A program made the position numbers and the translations under genes. From positions 4,156,501 through 4,220,500 of the forward strand of contig NZ_CP107970.1 of the NCBI RefSeq assembly GCF_036090055.1: DNA of 64,000 bases. Direction: 5' to 3'. A model generated the notes under the pieces. That model did no database searches, was not told the origin of the DNA, and was given only the letters and a program-made list of their open reading frames with translations. Below are positions 8,716 to 16,375 of the stretch, piece after piece; the first letter of the stretch is position 1, and each line of letters opens with the position of its first letter. This stretch comes from Nocardioides sp. NBC_00368 (GTDB lineage: Bacteria > Actinomycetota > Actinomycetes > Propionibacteriales > Nocardioidaceae).

Positions 8716-10287
8716 GTGCTTGACCTCTCGCGCCGTGCCCTGCTGCTCTGGGCGGCTTCGCTGTTCGCCCTGTGCGCCCTGATCGGGATCGCGGCGATCA
8801 ACGCATGGCCGCCGGTCTCGACGTTCGACGCGCTCGGCCGCGACGCCGCGGCGGTGACGGCGGAGCACGGCTGGATGCTCGACTTCTGGCACATCGTCGA
8901 GGTGGTCACCGAGTGGTACCTGCCGGTCGGGGTCGCCTTCCTGGTCGCCGCCGGGCTGTTCCGCAAGTACGTGCGCGCCGCGGTCTACGTGTTCGGGGTC
9001 GTCGTGGTCACCCTGGTCGTACGCCGCGGGGTGGTGCAGCTCGTGGACCGGGACCGGCCGGAGTGGCAGCTGGCCTCGTGGCTGCACGAGTCGCCTGCGT
9101 ACCCCTCTGGTCACACGACCGGGATGGCGGTCCTGGCAGGCGTGATCACGGTCGTCGTGACGATGTTCGTACGCCGCCGCGGCATCCGCCGTCTCGCCTA
9201 CACGGGCCTCACGCTGCTGGTCGTGCTCGTCGCGGCGGATCGGGTCTTCCTCGGCCGCCACTACCCCTCCGACGTGCTCGGCGGGATCGCCTTCGCCGCC
9301 GGCGCGGTCTTCCTCGGCATGGCGCTCTATACGCCGCTTCCTGCTTCGCACGCACTGGGGCGGCGGCCGCTGGTTGACTCGGTGCGGGGCAACCGGAAGA
9401 TCGCGGTCGTCCTCAACCCGATCAAGGTCGAGTCCGTCGAGCAGTTCAAGACCATGGTCACCACGATGGCCAAGGAATCCGGCTGGAAGACGCCGACCTG
9501 GCACCTGACCACGGTCGACGACCCCGGCAAGGGGATGGCTCGTGCCGCCCAGGAGGAGGGCGCCGACCTGGTGCTCGTGTGCGGCGGCGACGGCACCGTA
9601 CGCGAGGTGTGCTCCACCCTGGCAGGAACCGGGATCGCGGTGGGGATCGTCCCCGGCGGCACCGGCAACCTGCTCGCCCGCAACCTGTCGATCCCGCTCT
9701 ACATCCGCGCCGCGATCGACGTCGCGCTCACCGGGCAGGACCAGGCCATCGACCTGGTCGAGGTATCCGGCGACAACCTCGAGGACACCAACTTCCTGGT
9801 GATGGCCGGGATGGGCTTCGACGCCGCGATCATGAGCGGCGTCAACGAGGACATCAAGAAGAAGATCGGCTGGATGGCGTACGTCCTCTCCGCCTTCAAG
9901 AGCCTGATGTTCCCGGCGATGCGGCTGGAGATCTCCGTCGACGGCGGCGAGTTCACCCGGCACCGGGCGCGCACCGTCGTGGTCGGCAACGTCGGCTACC
10001 TCCAGGCGAACATGCCGCTGCTGCCGGCGGCCGCGCTCGACGACGGGCTCGTCGACGTGGTGCTGCTCTATCCGCAGCGGTTCTGGTCCTGGCTCCCGCT
10101 CGCGTTCCGGGTGCTGAGCAAGCGGCCGCGCACCGACAACCTGGTCAACCGGATGACCGGCGCCACCGTCGTGATCCGGACCAACCACGACCAGCCCCGC
10201 CAGCTCGACGGCGACACCATCTCCGAGGGTCGCGAGCTGCGCATGCAGTGCCTGCCCGGGCGTCTGCTCGTTCGCGTGCCACGCTGA
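8716..10287 (+). CDS. Fused PAP2 phosphatase / diacylglycerol kinase family protein
   Basis: A 523-residue two-domain protein. Residues 1-205 form a multi-pass PAP2 phosphatase with DRDRP (111-115), PSGHTT (130-135) and RVFLGRHYPSD (176-186), the three phosphatidic acid phosphatase motifs. Residues 228-523 form a DagK/YegS-type lipid kinase with GGDGT (290-294) and PGGTGN (313-318). The halves would catalyse opposing steps, lipid phosphate removal outside the membrane and lipid phosphorylation inside. Such fusions are known in actinobacteria. The GTG start has CATACT 8 bp upstream, possibly a leaderless promoter. Confidence 0.93.
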   Translation: MLDLSRRALLLWAASLFALCALIGIAAINAWPPVSTFDALGRDAAAVTAEHGWMLDFWHIVEVVTEWYLPVGVAFLVAAGLFRKYVRAAVYVFGVVVVTLVVRRGVVQLVDRDRPEWQLASWLHESPAYPSGHTTGMAVLAGVITVVVTMFVRRRGIRRLAYTGLTLLVVLVAADRVFLGRHYPSDVLGGIAFAAGAVFLGMALYTPLPASHALGRRPLVDSVRGNRKIAVVLNPIKVESVEQFKTMVTTMAKESGWKTPTWHLTTVDDPGKGMARAAQEEGADLVLVCGGDGTVREVCSTLAGTGIAVGIVPGGTGNLLARNLSIPLYIRAAIDVALTGQDQAIDLVEVSGDNLEDTNFLVMAGMGFDAAIMSGVNEDIKKKIGWMAYVLSAFKSLMFPAMRLEISVDGGEFTRHRARTVVVGNVGYLQANMPLLPAAALDDGLVDVVLLYPQRFWSWLPLAFRVLSKRPRTDNLVNRMTGATVVIRTNHDQPRQLDGDTISEGRELRMQCLPGRLLVRVPR

Positions 10288-10440
10288 AACGCGGTCCCGA
10301 TTCGGTCCCGATTCTGAACGACACGCCAGCAGGGCAAAAGTCCCGGGAATCCGGGTACAAAGTCCCGGATCAAGCGCTTTTTCAGCGTGTCTGGCATCGA
10401 TTTTCGTGCCGATCCGACCCGACGCGCCGACAGCGATGTC

Positions 10441-10675
10441 TTGTTGATCAGTAAATGTTCATAAGGTGTCTGACACGACTCGGCGTGAGCCCAGTCGGCG
10501 TCCCCGATCGGGCTCAGCCTGACTCCGGCCGGCGACGTGCAAGACCCACACACTGGTCGGAAATCCCCCGCGACCAGTGTTCGACTCCCGGGCCGTCCCA
10601 CCCGCAGCCCGGGTTTGAAAACCGGCACGCTCGGAACGGTTCCCCCGCCACGCCCGAGCGTGCCGGTGTCGTTTT
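10441..10675 (+). ncRNA. Structured RNA with C-rich loops, resembling actinobacterial 6C RNA
   Basis: The 421-bp gap at 10288-10708 has no convincing gene but strong secondary structure. Hairpins: 10486-10492/10510-10516; 10550-10559/10571-10580 (perfect 10-bp stem, loop containing CCCCC); 10587-10592/10608-10613 (C-rich loop); and a 14-bp terminator stem at 10621-10634/10654-10667, loop again with CCCCC. Successive stems with cytosine-rich loops before a terminator are the hallmark of 6C RNA. The 5' end is uncertain; TTGTTG (10441) and TAAGGT (10462) are weak promoter candidates. The type is an inference from architecture only. Confidence 0.5.
10621..10675 (+). terminator. Rho-independent terminator of the structured RNA
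   Basis: A perfect 14-bp stem (10621-10634 with 10654-10667) followed by GTCGTTTT. It would end the putative 6C-like RNA and could also serve the convergent DUF4446 gene. Confidence 0.75.
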
Positions 10676-10708
10676 CGGCCGGATCAGCCGCCCTGGATCA
10701 GCTCCGGA

Positions 10709-11119
10709 TCAGCTCTTGGGCTTCGCCTGCTGGACCGCTTCGGTCTCCTCGGGCGACATCAGCTGGGACGACGTCCAACCGCTGATGCTCTTCGCGTACG
10801 ACCTCGCCTCGGTGCGGCCGTGGATCGAGGTGAGCACGACGCCGTCGCCGTTGTCGTCGAGCAGGGCAAGGCACCAGCTCAGGTGTCCACCGGCATCCCC
10901 GAACGCGTCGAAGCGCACCACCGCGAGGTGGCGCAGGTTCATCGCCGACTCGGCCCGCAGGGCCGCGACCTCGGCACGCAGACCGGCGACGTCGGTCGGC
11001 AGCGACTCGACGGCGGCGGGGTCGGGGCGGCGTACGTCCTTCGTCTTCTGCCAGGCCGCCCCGGCGAGCACCAGGGAGGCGATTGCTGTCAGCAGACTGA
11101 GAATGGCAAGAGCGAGCAC
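10709..11119 (-). CDS. DUF4446 family membrane-anchored protein
   Basis: A 136-residue protein with one N-terminal transmembrane helix (VLALAILSLLTAIASLVLAG), a short coiled coil (LRAEVAALRAE) and the DUF4446 core HLAVVRFDAFGDAGGHLSW...LTSIHGRTEARSYAK. The family has no known function; proximity to pheA is common in actinobacteria as far as I recall. I chose the GTG at 11119 because TAGATT lies 8 bp upstream and because the ATG at 11158 would overlap the start of divergent pheA. Confidence 0.85.
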   Translation of the reverse strand: MLALAILSLLTAIASLVLAGAAWQKTKDVRRPDPAAVESLPTDVAGLRAEVAALRAESAMNLRHLAVVRFDAFGDAGGHLSWCLALLDDNGDGVVLTSIHGRTEARSYAKSISGWTSSQLMSPEETEAVQQAKPKS

Positions 11120-11127
11120 AACGGGCG

Positions 11128-11137
11128 AATCTAGACT
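11128..11137. promoter_or_regulatory. Overlapping divergent -10 boxes of DUF4446 and pheA
   Basis: The ten bases AATCTAGACT read TAGATT on the minus strand (8 bp before the GTG at 11119) and TAGACT on the plus strand (6 bp before the GTG at 11144). The hexamers share two base pairs, so the promoters should compete for RNA polymerase. Both transcripts would be leaderless. Confidence 0.55.
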
Positions 11138-11143
11138 GTCGCT

Positions 11144-11983
11144 GTGTCCGAGCCACATCGCATCGCCTATCAGGGCGAACCAGGGTCCAACTCACACATG
11201 GTGTGTCAGCGCCACTACCCCGAGCTGGAGTCGGTGCCGTGCGCCTCTTTCGAGGACGTCTTTGCGACCGTCGAGGCTGGTGAGGCGTCGCTGGCGATGA
11301 TCCCGATCGACAACTCCCTCGCCGGACGGGTGGCCGACATCCACCACTTCCTCCCCGAGTCCAACCTGCACATCATCGCCGAGCACTACCTGCGGATCCG
11401 GTTCCACCTGCTCGGACTCCCGGGCGCTCACCTCGACGACATCCGTACGGTCCACTCCCACGTCCACGCGCTGGGCCAGTGCCGCAACATCATCCGGGAG
11501 CACGGGTTCACGCCGGTCGTCTCCGGCGACACGGCCGGTGCCGCGCGCGAGGTCGTCGAGGCCGGCGACCCGACGATGGCCGCGATCTCCCCGCCGCTGG
11601 CCGCCTCGATCTACGGGCTGGACGTGCTCGCCACCGACATCGAGGACGCCGACCACAACACCACCCGCTTCGTGGTGCTCTCGCCCGACTTCATCCAGGC
11701 ACCCGCCGACCAGGGTCCGGTGGTGACCTCGTTCATCTTCAACGTACGCAACCTCCCGGCGGCCCTCTACAAGGCGCTCGGCGGCTTCGCGACCAACGGC
11801 GTCAACATGACCAAGCTGGAGTCCTACATGGTGGACGGGAAGTTCACCGCCACCCAGTTCCTCGCCGAGGTCGACGGCCACCCCGACCAGCCGGGGCTGA
11901 AGCGGGCCCTGGAGGAGCTGGCGTTCTTCACCACCGACGTGAAGCTGCTGGGCGTCTACCCCGCCGACCCGGCGCGGTTCTGA
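11144..11983 (+). CDS. pheA: Prephenate dehydratase
   Basis: A 279-residue cytoplasmic enzyme converting prephenate to phenylpyruvate in phenylalanine synthesis. The catalytic domain carries PIDNSLAG (54-61) and NTTRF (172-176), whose threonine and arginine are essential in the family. An ACT regulatory domain follows (about 190-275), with LESYM at 225-229 in place of the usual ESRP-type phenylalanine site. It is monofunctional, with no chorismate mutase domain. The GTG start and TAGACT box indicate a leaderless mRNA. larB follows after only 3 bp, suggesting a shared transcript. Confidence 0.96.
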   Translation: MSEPHRIAYQGEPGSNSHMVCQRHYPELESVPCASFEDVFATVEAGEASLAMIPIDNSLAGRVADIHHFLPESNLHIIAEHYLRIRFHLLGLPGAHLDDIRTVHSHVHALGQCRNIIREHGFTPVVSGDTAGAAREVVEAGDPTMAAISPPLAASIYGLDVLATDIEDADHNTTRFVVLSPDFIQAPADQGPVVTSFIFNVRNLPAALYKALGGFATNGVNMTKLESYMVDGKFTATQFLAEVDGHPDQPGLKRALEELAFFTTDVKLLGVYPADPARF

Positions 11984-11986
11984 GCG

Positions 11987-12664
11987 ATGCCCGACCAGGA
12001 GACGACCGCGGACCTCGGGTTCGCCCGTGTCGACCTCGACCGTGAGCGGCGCACGGGTGACCCGGAGGTCGTGTACGCCGATGGCAAGACCCCCGAGCAG
12101 GTCGTCGCGATCCTCGCCCGGCTGCACCGTGCCCACCCCACGCGCGCGGTCCTGGCCACCCGGGTCTCCGCCGAGGCCGCTGCTCTCGTCGCGGCCGAGC
12201 TGCCGTCGGCGGTCCACGACGCCGAGGCCCGTGCCGTCACGCTCGGGCCGCTTCCGACCCCGCAGGGCCGGGTCTGCGTCGTGGCCGCCGGGACCTCTGA
12301 CGGGCCAGTAGCGGCCGAGGCGGCGCTGACTGCGCGCGTCCACGGCGCCGGGGTCTCGCGGATCACCGATGTCGGAGTCGCCGGGATCCACCGCCTGATG
12401 GCCGTACGCGACCGGCTCGACGACGCCGACTGCCTGATCGTTGTCGCGGGGATGGAGGGCGCGCTGCCTTCGGTCGTCGGCGGTCTGGTGGGGGTGCCGA
12501 TGATCGGGGTGCCGACGTCCGTCGGCTACGGCGCCTCCTTCGGCGGGCTGGCCGCGCTGCTGGCGATGCTCAACTCGTGTGCTCCCGGCGTGACCGTGGT
12601 GAACATCGACAACGGCTACGGGGCCGGCGTCGCGGCGGCGCGGATCGCCCGGCGGGCTGGATGA
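11987..12664 (+). CDS. larB: Nickel pincer cofactor biosynthesis protein LarB
   Basis: A 225-residue protein matching LarB, which carboxylates and hydrolyses nicotinic acid adenine dinucleotide in the first step of nickel-pincer nucleotide synthesis. Visible signatures are VVYADGKTPEQ near residue 30, VVAAGTSD, VVAGMEGALPSVVGGLV, GVPTSVGYG and the C-terminal NIDNGYGAG. Its stop overlaps the larC ATG. larC follows, but larE and larA are not in the window. Confidence 0.95.
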   Translation: MPDQETTADLGFARVDLDRERRTGDPEVVYADGKTPEQVVAILARLHRAHPTRAVLATRVSAEAAALVAAELPSAVHDAEARAVTLGPLPTPQGRVCVVAAGTSDGPVAAEAALTARVHGAGVSRITDVGVAGIHRLMAVRDRLDDADCLIVVAGMEGALPSVVGGLVGVPMIGVPTSVGYGASFGGLAALLAMLNSCAPGVTVVNIDNGYGAGVAAARIARRAG

Positions 12665-13920
12665 GCGTCGTCTGGGTCGACGCGTCGTCCGGGGCTTCTG
12701 GGGACATGCTCCTCGGGGCGCTGCTCGGCGCCGGCGTGCCGCTGCCCGTGATCGCCTCCGCGGTGGATGCGGTGGCTCCCGAGCCGGTGGATCTCGCTGC
12801 TGAACAGGTGAGCCGTGGCGCCCTGGCCGCGACCCGGTGTCATGTCTCGATCGCGGACTCGGTCCATCACCGCACCTGGACCGACGTCCGGACGCTGCTC
12901 ACCGACGCCTCGCTGGACGGTGCGGTGCGCGACCTGGCGCTACGGGTCTTCGAGCGCCTCGCCGTCGCCGAGGGGGCCGTCCACGGGATCTCCCCCGAGG
13001 AGGTCCACTTCCACGAGGTCGGGGCGCTGGACGCGATCGCCGACGTGGTCGGGGTCTGTGCCGGCTTCGTGCACCTGGGTGCCACCGACGTCGTGGTCTC
13101 TCCGGTCGCGGTCGGGTCGGGCTCCGTCCGGGCCGCTCACGGCACCCTCTCGGTGCCGCCGCCGGCGGTGGCACGGCTGCTCACCGGCGTACCTTCCTTC
13201 GCGGGGCCTCCCGGGCATCCGTCGATGGAGATGTGCACCCCGACCGGGGCGGCGCTGCTCACCACCCTCGCCACCTCGTGGGGCGACCAGCCGCCGATGG
13301 TGACCCGCGCCGTCGGGGTCGGCGCCGGCGGCCGCGACCCGGAGGGTTGGTCGAACGCGATCCGGCTGCTGGTCGGGGAGGCGGCGGTGCGGGCGGGGGC
13401 AGAATCCCGCCATGGCGGGGATGTGCGGGCGGATCCGGCGGCCGGAGGCGGCATCTTCCCGCCATGGCGGGAAAGTGCGCCGACCGAGCTCGTCATCGAG
13501 GCGAATATCGACGACCTCGAGCCGCGGCTGATGCCCGGCGCCATCGACGCGCTGCTGGCGGCCGGCGCACGCGACGCCTGGGCCACCCCGATCCTGATGA
13601 AGAAGGGCCGCCCCGCCTACACGCTCCACGCTCTCACCCGTCCCGACGCCGCCGACGCGGTCCGGAGGGTGTTCTTCCGGGAGACCTCGACGATCGGCGT
13701 ACGCGAGCACGAGGTCGTCAAGCACGCCCTGCCCCGCGAGATGCTGACCGTGACCGTCGGCGGACACCCGGTCGCCGTCAAGGCCGCCCGTCTCGACGGC
13801 GAGATCGTCAACCTGCAGCCCGAGTGGGACGACGTCGCCCGCGCCGCCGCTGCGCTCGATCGACCGGCGATCGACGTGCTGGCGGCGGCCAAGGCGCTGG
13901 CGGTTCGTCTAGGTATGTAG
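12661..13920 (+). CDS. larC: Nickel insertion protein LarC, single-frame LarC1-LarC2 form
   Basis: A 419-residue protein that inserts nickel into the pincer nucleotide using CTP. The N-terminal domain has DASSGASGDMLLGALLGAG and EVHFHEVGALDAIAD; the C-terminal domain begins at ELVIEANIDDLEP and includes MKKGRPAYTLHAL. In Lactobacillus plantarum the two halves are joined by ribosomal frameshifting; here one open frame encodes both. Exactly at the junction, about 30 residues (AGAESRHGG to FPPWRESAP) come from a palindromic DNA insertion at 13397-13486. The last codons (RLGM) and the TAG stop lie within a 90-nt repeat, so the C-terminus was also remodelled. Confidence 0.93.
   Translation: MSVVWVDASSGASGDMLLGALLGAGVPLPVIASAVDAVAPEPVDLAAEQVSRGALAATRCHVSIADSVHHRTWTDVRTLLTDASLDGAVRDLALRVFERLAVAEGAVHGISPEEVHFHEVGALDAIADVVGVCAGFVHLGATDVVVSPVAVGSGSVRAAHGTLSVPPPAVARLLTGVPSFAGPPGHPSMEMCTPTGAALLTTLATSWGDQPPMVTRAVGVGAGGRDPEGWSNAIRLLVGEAAVRAGAESRHGGDVRADPAAGGGIFPPWRESAPTELVIEANIDDLEPRLMPGAIDALLAAGARDAWATPILMKKGRPAYTLHALTRPDAADAVRRVFFRETSTIGVREHEVVKHALPREMLTVTVGGHPVAVKAARLDGEIVNLQPEWDDVARAAAALDRPAIDVLAAAKALAVRLGM
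13397..13486. repeat. In-frame palindromic insertion within larC
   Basis: Two copies of the palindrome CCCGCCATGGCGGG (13406-13419; flanked as TTCCCGCCATGGCGGGAA at 13456-13473) bracket a GC-rich segment with GGATCCGGCGGCCGGA. The stretch encodes about 30 low-complexity residues at the LarC domain junction without breaking the frame. A weaker relative of the unit occurs at 34731-34746. Borders are approximate. Confidence 0.7.
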
Positions 13921-13990
13921 CCGGGCATCCGCATCCCTCGTGGAGTTCCACCAGGGGAGCGACTGTTCGCCTGCATACCTAGACGAACAT
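13901..13990. repeat. 90-nt palindromic element, copy 2
   Basis: The outer arms 13901-13920 and 13971-13990 are nearly complementary. The right arm is identical to that of copy 1 (1901-1920). The core contains CCCTCGTGGAGTTCC. The left arm carries the larC stop (13918-13920), so the element overlaps the coding end just as copy 1 overlaps the desaturase-like gene. The GDT1-family gene begins 30 bp beyond it. Confidence 0.88.
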
Positions 13991-14020
13991 CCCCGCCCCG
14001 CCGAGTGCGACCATGACCCC

Positions 14021-14623
14021 GTGGACATCACCGTCATCGCGCTGGCCTTCGCCGCGATCTTCGTCGTCGAGCTGCCGGACAAGACGTTCCTGGCGACGCT
14101 GGTGCTGTCGACGAAGTACCGGCCGATCTTCGTGTGGCTCGGTGTGGGCGCCGCGTTTGCGGTACAGACGCTCATCGCGGTGGCGATCGGCGGCGTGGCG
14201 ACACTCCTGCCTACCAACGTGATCCACGTCGTCGCGGCCCTGCTGTTCCTCGCCGGGGCCGTGCTCCTGCTCATCGAGGGGCGCCGCCACCACGGCACCG
14301 CGAGCGAGGAGGACGGCAGCGAGTTCGCCGAGAAGGCGAAGGACGTACGCGGCTTCCGTCAGGTCCTGGCCAGCTTCATGGTCCTCTTCGCGGCCGAGTG
14401 GGGCGACCTCTCCCAGCTGCTGAGCGTCTCGCTGGTGGCCCGCTACCACGAGCCGGTCTCGGTCTTCATCGGCTCCTGGGCCGCGCTGCTGACGGTGTCG
14501 GGGCTCGCGGTGCTGCTGGGACGTACGCTGCTCCGGTTCATCAAGCTGCACGTCCTGCACTACGTCGGAGCCCTCGTGTGCCTCGTCCTGGGCATCCTGA
14601 CGCTGGTCGAGGTGTTCGCCTGA
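14021..14623 (+). CDS. TMEM165/GDT1 family cation exporter
   Basis: A 200-residue membrane protein with six predicted helices in two repeats. The family signature E-x-G-D-(K/R)-T appears as ELPDKTFLATL in helix 1 and EWGDLSQLL in helix 4, separated by a charged cytoplasmic loop (EGRRHHGTASEEDG). GDT1 proteins move Mn2+ or Ca2+ in exchange for protons; Mn2+ export is the commonest bacterial role. The GTG at 14021 places the first signature at the normal distance. The 90-nt repeat lies directly upstream, so its promoter must be inside or just after the repeat. Confidence 0.88.
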   Translation: MDITVIALAFAAIFVVELPDKTFLATLVLSTKYRPIFVWLGVGAAFAVQTLIAVAIGGVATLLPTNVIHVVAALLFLAGAVLLLIEGRRHHGTASEEDGSEFAEKAKDVRGFRQVLASFMVLFAAEWGDLSQLLSVSLVARYHEPVSVFIGSWAALLTVSGLAVLLGRTLLRFIKLHVLHYVGALVCLVLGILTLVEVFA

Positions 14624-14635
14624 GAGGCCGTCGCC

Positions 14636-14641
14636 TAGGCT
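14636..14641 (+). promoter_or_regulatory. -10 box of the arcA leaderless promoter
   Basis: TAGGCT ends 6 bp before the arcA ATG at 14648, with no ribosome-binding site between them. It lies 13 bp after the GDT1 stop codon. Confidence 0.55.
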
Positions 14642-14647
14642 GCCGAC

Positions 14648-15847
14648 ATGGTTGAACTTGGCGCCGACAGCGAGGTCGGACGGCTGCGTACGGTAATGCT
14701 CCACCGACCCGGGCGGGAGCTGACCCGGCTGACACCGCGCAACAACGACAAGCTGCTCTTCGACGGCATTCCGTGGGTGAAGCGGGCACAGGACGAGCAC
14801 GACGCCTTCGCGGCGGCGCTGCGGGATCGCGACGTCGAGGTGCTCTACCTGACCGACCTGCTCACCGAGACCCTCGAGGTGCCCGAGGCCCGCAAGCTGG
14901 CGCTCGACAACGTGCTGGGCTCGCTCACCCTGGGCGACACCCTGCGCGACTACCTCAGCGGCGCCCTCGCCGACGCGGGACCGGCCGAGCTCACCGACCA
15001 CCTGACCGCGGGCATCCGCAACGACGAGGTGCGCGGCGGCCACGGCCTGGTCACCAGCCTCCTCGCCCACGACGACTTCCTGATCGACCCGCTCCCGAAC
15101 CTGCTCTTCACCCGCGACTCGTCGGTCTGGATCCGTGACCGCGCGACCGTCACGAGCCTGGCGATGCCGGCCCGGAAGCGCGAGACCGCGCTCACCGAGC
15201 TGATCTACCAGTTCCACCCGCGGTTCCGCTCCAGCCCCCGGCTGCACGGCTCCCACCTCGAGCACGTCGAGGGTGGCGACGTGCTCCTGCTCGCTCCCGG
15301 CGTCGTCGCCGTCGGTGTCGGCGAGCGTACGACCCCGGCAGGCGCCGAGCGGCTGGCGCGCCAGGTCTTCGCGGAGGGCCTCGCCCACACCGTGCTCGCG
15401 GTGCCGATCGCGCAGGAGCGCGCGACGATGCACCTCGACACGATCGCCACGCTGGTGAACACCGACAAGATGGTGATCTACCCGAACGCGGTCGACTCGC
15501 TGGTGGCGTACGCCGTCACGCCGGCCGGCGAGACCGACCAGGTCGACATCGCGGCCCCGCGTCCGTTCCTCGAGGTCGCGGCCGAGGCGATGGGTATCGA
15601 CAAGCTCCACCACGTCGACACCGGCCTCGACCCGGTCGCTGCCGAGCGCGAGCAGTGGGACGACGGCAACAACACTCTGGCACTGGCGCCGGGTGTGGTC
15701 GTCGGCTACGAGCGCAACACGCAGACCAACGAGGCGCTGGAGGCCGCCGGGATCGAGGTCATCGCGATCGCCGGCTCCGAGCTGGGCTCCGGCCGGGGCG
15801 GTCCGCGATGCATGAGCTGCCCGATCGCCCGCGACCCGCTGGGATGA
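14648..15847 (+). CDS. arcA: Arginine deiminase
   Basis: A 399-residue guanidino-group hydrolase converting L-arginine to citrulline and ammonia. The catalytic set is present: FTRD (154-157), EGGD (208-211), HLDT (262-265) and the nucleophile Cys388 in GGPRCMSCP. Length is normal. No arcB, arcC or arcD accompanies it, so it is not part of a complete ATP-yielding deiminase operon here; it may serve arginine turnover or pH balance. Confidence 0.95.
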   Translation: MVELGADSEVGRLRTVMLHRPGRELTRLTPRNNDKLLFDGIPWVKRAQDEHDAFAAALRDRDVEVLYLTDLLTETLEVPEARKLALDNVLGSLTLGDTLRDYLSGALADAGPAELTDHLTAGIRNDEVRGGHGLVTSLLAHDDFLIDPLPNLLFTRDSSVWIRDRATVTSLAMPARKRETALTELIYQFHPRFRSSPRLHGSHLEHVEGGDVLLLAPGVVAVGVGERTTPAGAERLARQVFAEGLAHTVLAVPIAQERATMHLDTIATLVNTDKMVIYPNAVDSLVAYAVTPAGETDQVDIAAPRPFLEVAAEAMGIDKLHHVDTGLDPVAAEREQWDDGNNTLALAPGVVVGYERNTQTNEALEAAGIEVIAIAGSELGSGRGGPRCMSCPIARDPLG

Positions 15848-15923
15848 CCCACCGGGGGTAACTCGCCAGTAGGAAAGTCGTTGTCCATGTGACCGTCCCC
15901 ACAGCCGACCGAAGGAAAACCTC

Positions 15924-16295
15924 GTGACCGAGTCGTTCTTCTCCATGTTCACGCCCAAGGAGATCGCGCACATCAGCGCCACCGGCACCCGCGTGCATCT
16001 GCCGGAGGGCTGGTCGCCGATCTGGGAGGACACCCCGCCGGACAAGGCCTACATCATCCTCGACGGCACCGTCTCGGTCCGCCGGGACAAGGAGGAGATC
16101 GCCCAGTGCGGTCCCGGTGACATCATCGGTGAGGCGGCGATCATGCGCGGTTCGCTGCGCACGGCCTCCATCGTCGCCCTCACGCCGCTCGACCTGATCC
16201 ACCTCAGCGCCGACAAGCTGCAGCAGCTCTCCGTGGAGATGCCGTCGTTCGCGAGGGCGCTGGACAAGGTCGCCAAGGACAGGTTCGGCTCCTGA
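15924..16295 (+). CDS. Stand-alone cyclic nucleotide-binding domain protein
   Basis: A 123-residue Crp-type cNMP-binding domain without the DNA-binding helix-turn-helix. Family features are the beta-roll with ILDGTVSVRR, the glycine-rich GPGDIIGEAAIMRGSLRTASIVA (phosphate-binding cassette with E and R) and a C-terminal helix. The GTG start follows GAAGGAAAAC. It directly precedes an adenylate cyclase gene whose reading frame begins at this gene's stop, so it is probably the sensor or partner of that cyclase. Confidence 0.87.
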   Translation: MTESFFSMFTPKEIAHISATGTRVHLPEGWSPIWEDTPPDKAYIILDGTVSVRRDKEEIAQCGPGDIIGEAAIMRGSLRTASIVALTPLDLIHLSADKLQQLSVEMPSFARALDKVAKDRFGS

Positions 16296-16375
16296 CGCTC
16301 GACGACCAGACCGACGAGGGCCTCGACCAGGGCCGCAGCCGTGAGGCCGACATCGAGCTGGCCGAAGCGCTGGCC

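Noticed and set aside
10571..10600. GTTCGACTCCC resembling a tRNA T-loop
   Set aside because: The flanking bases do not form a T-stem, and no acceptor, D or anticodon arms can be drawn upstream.
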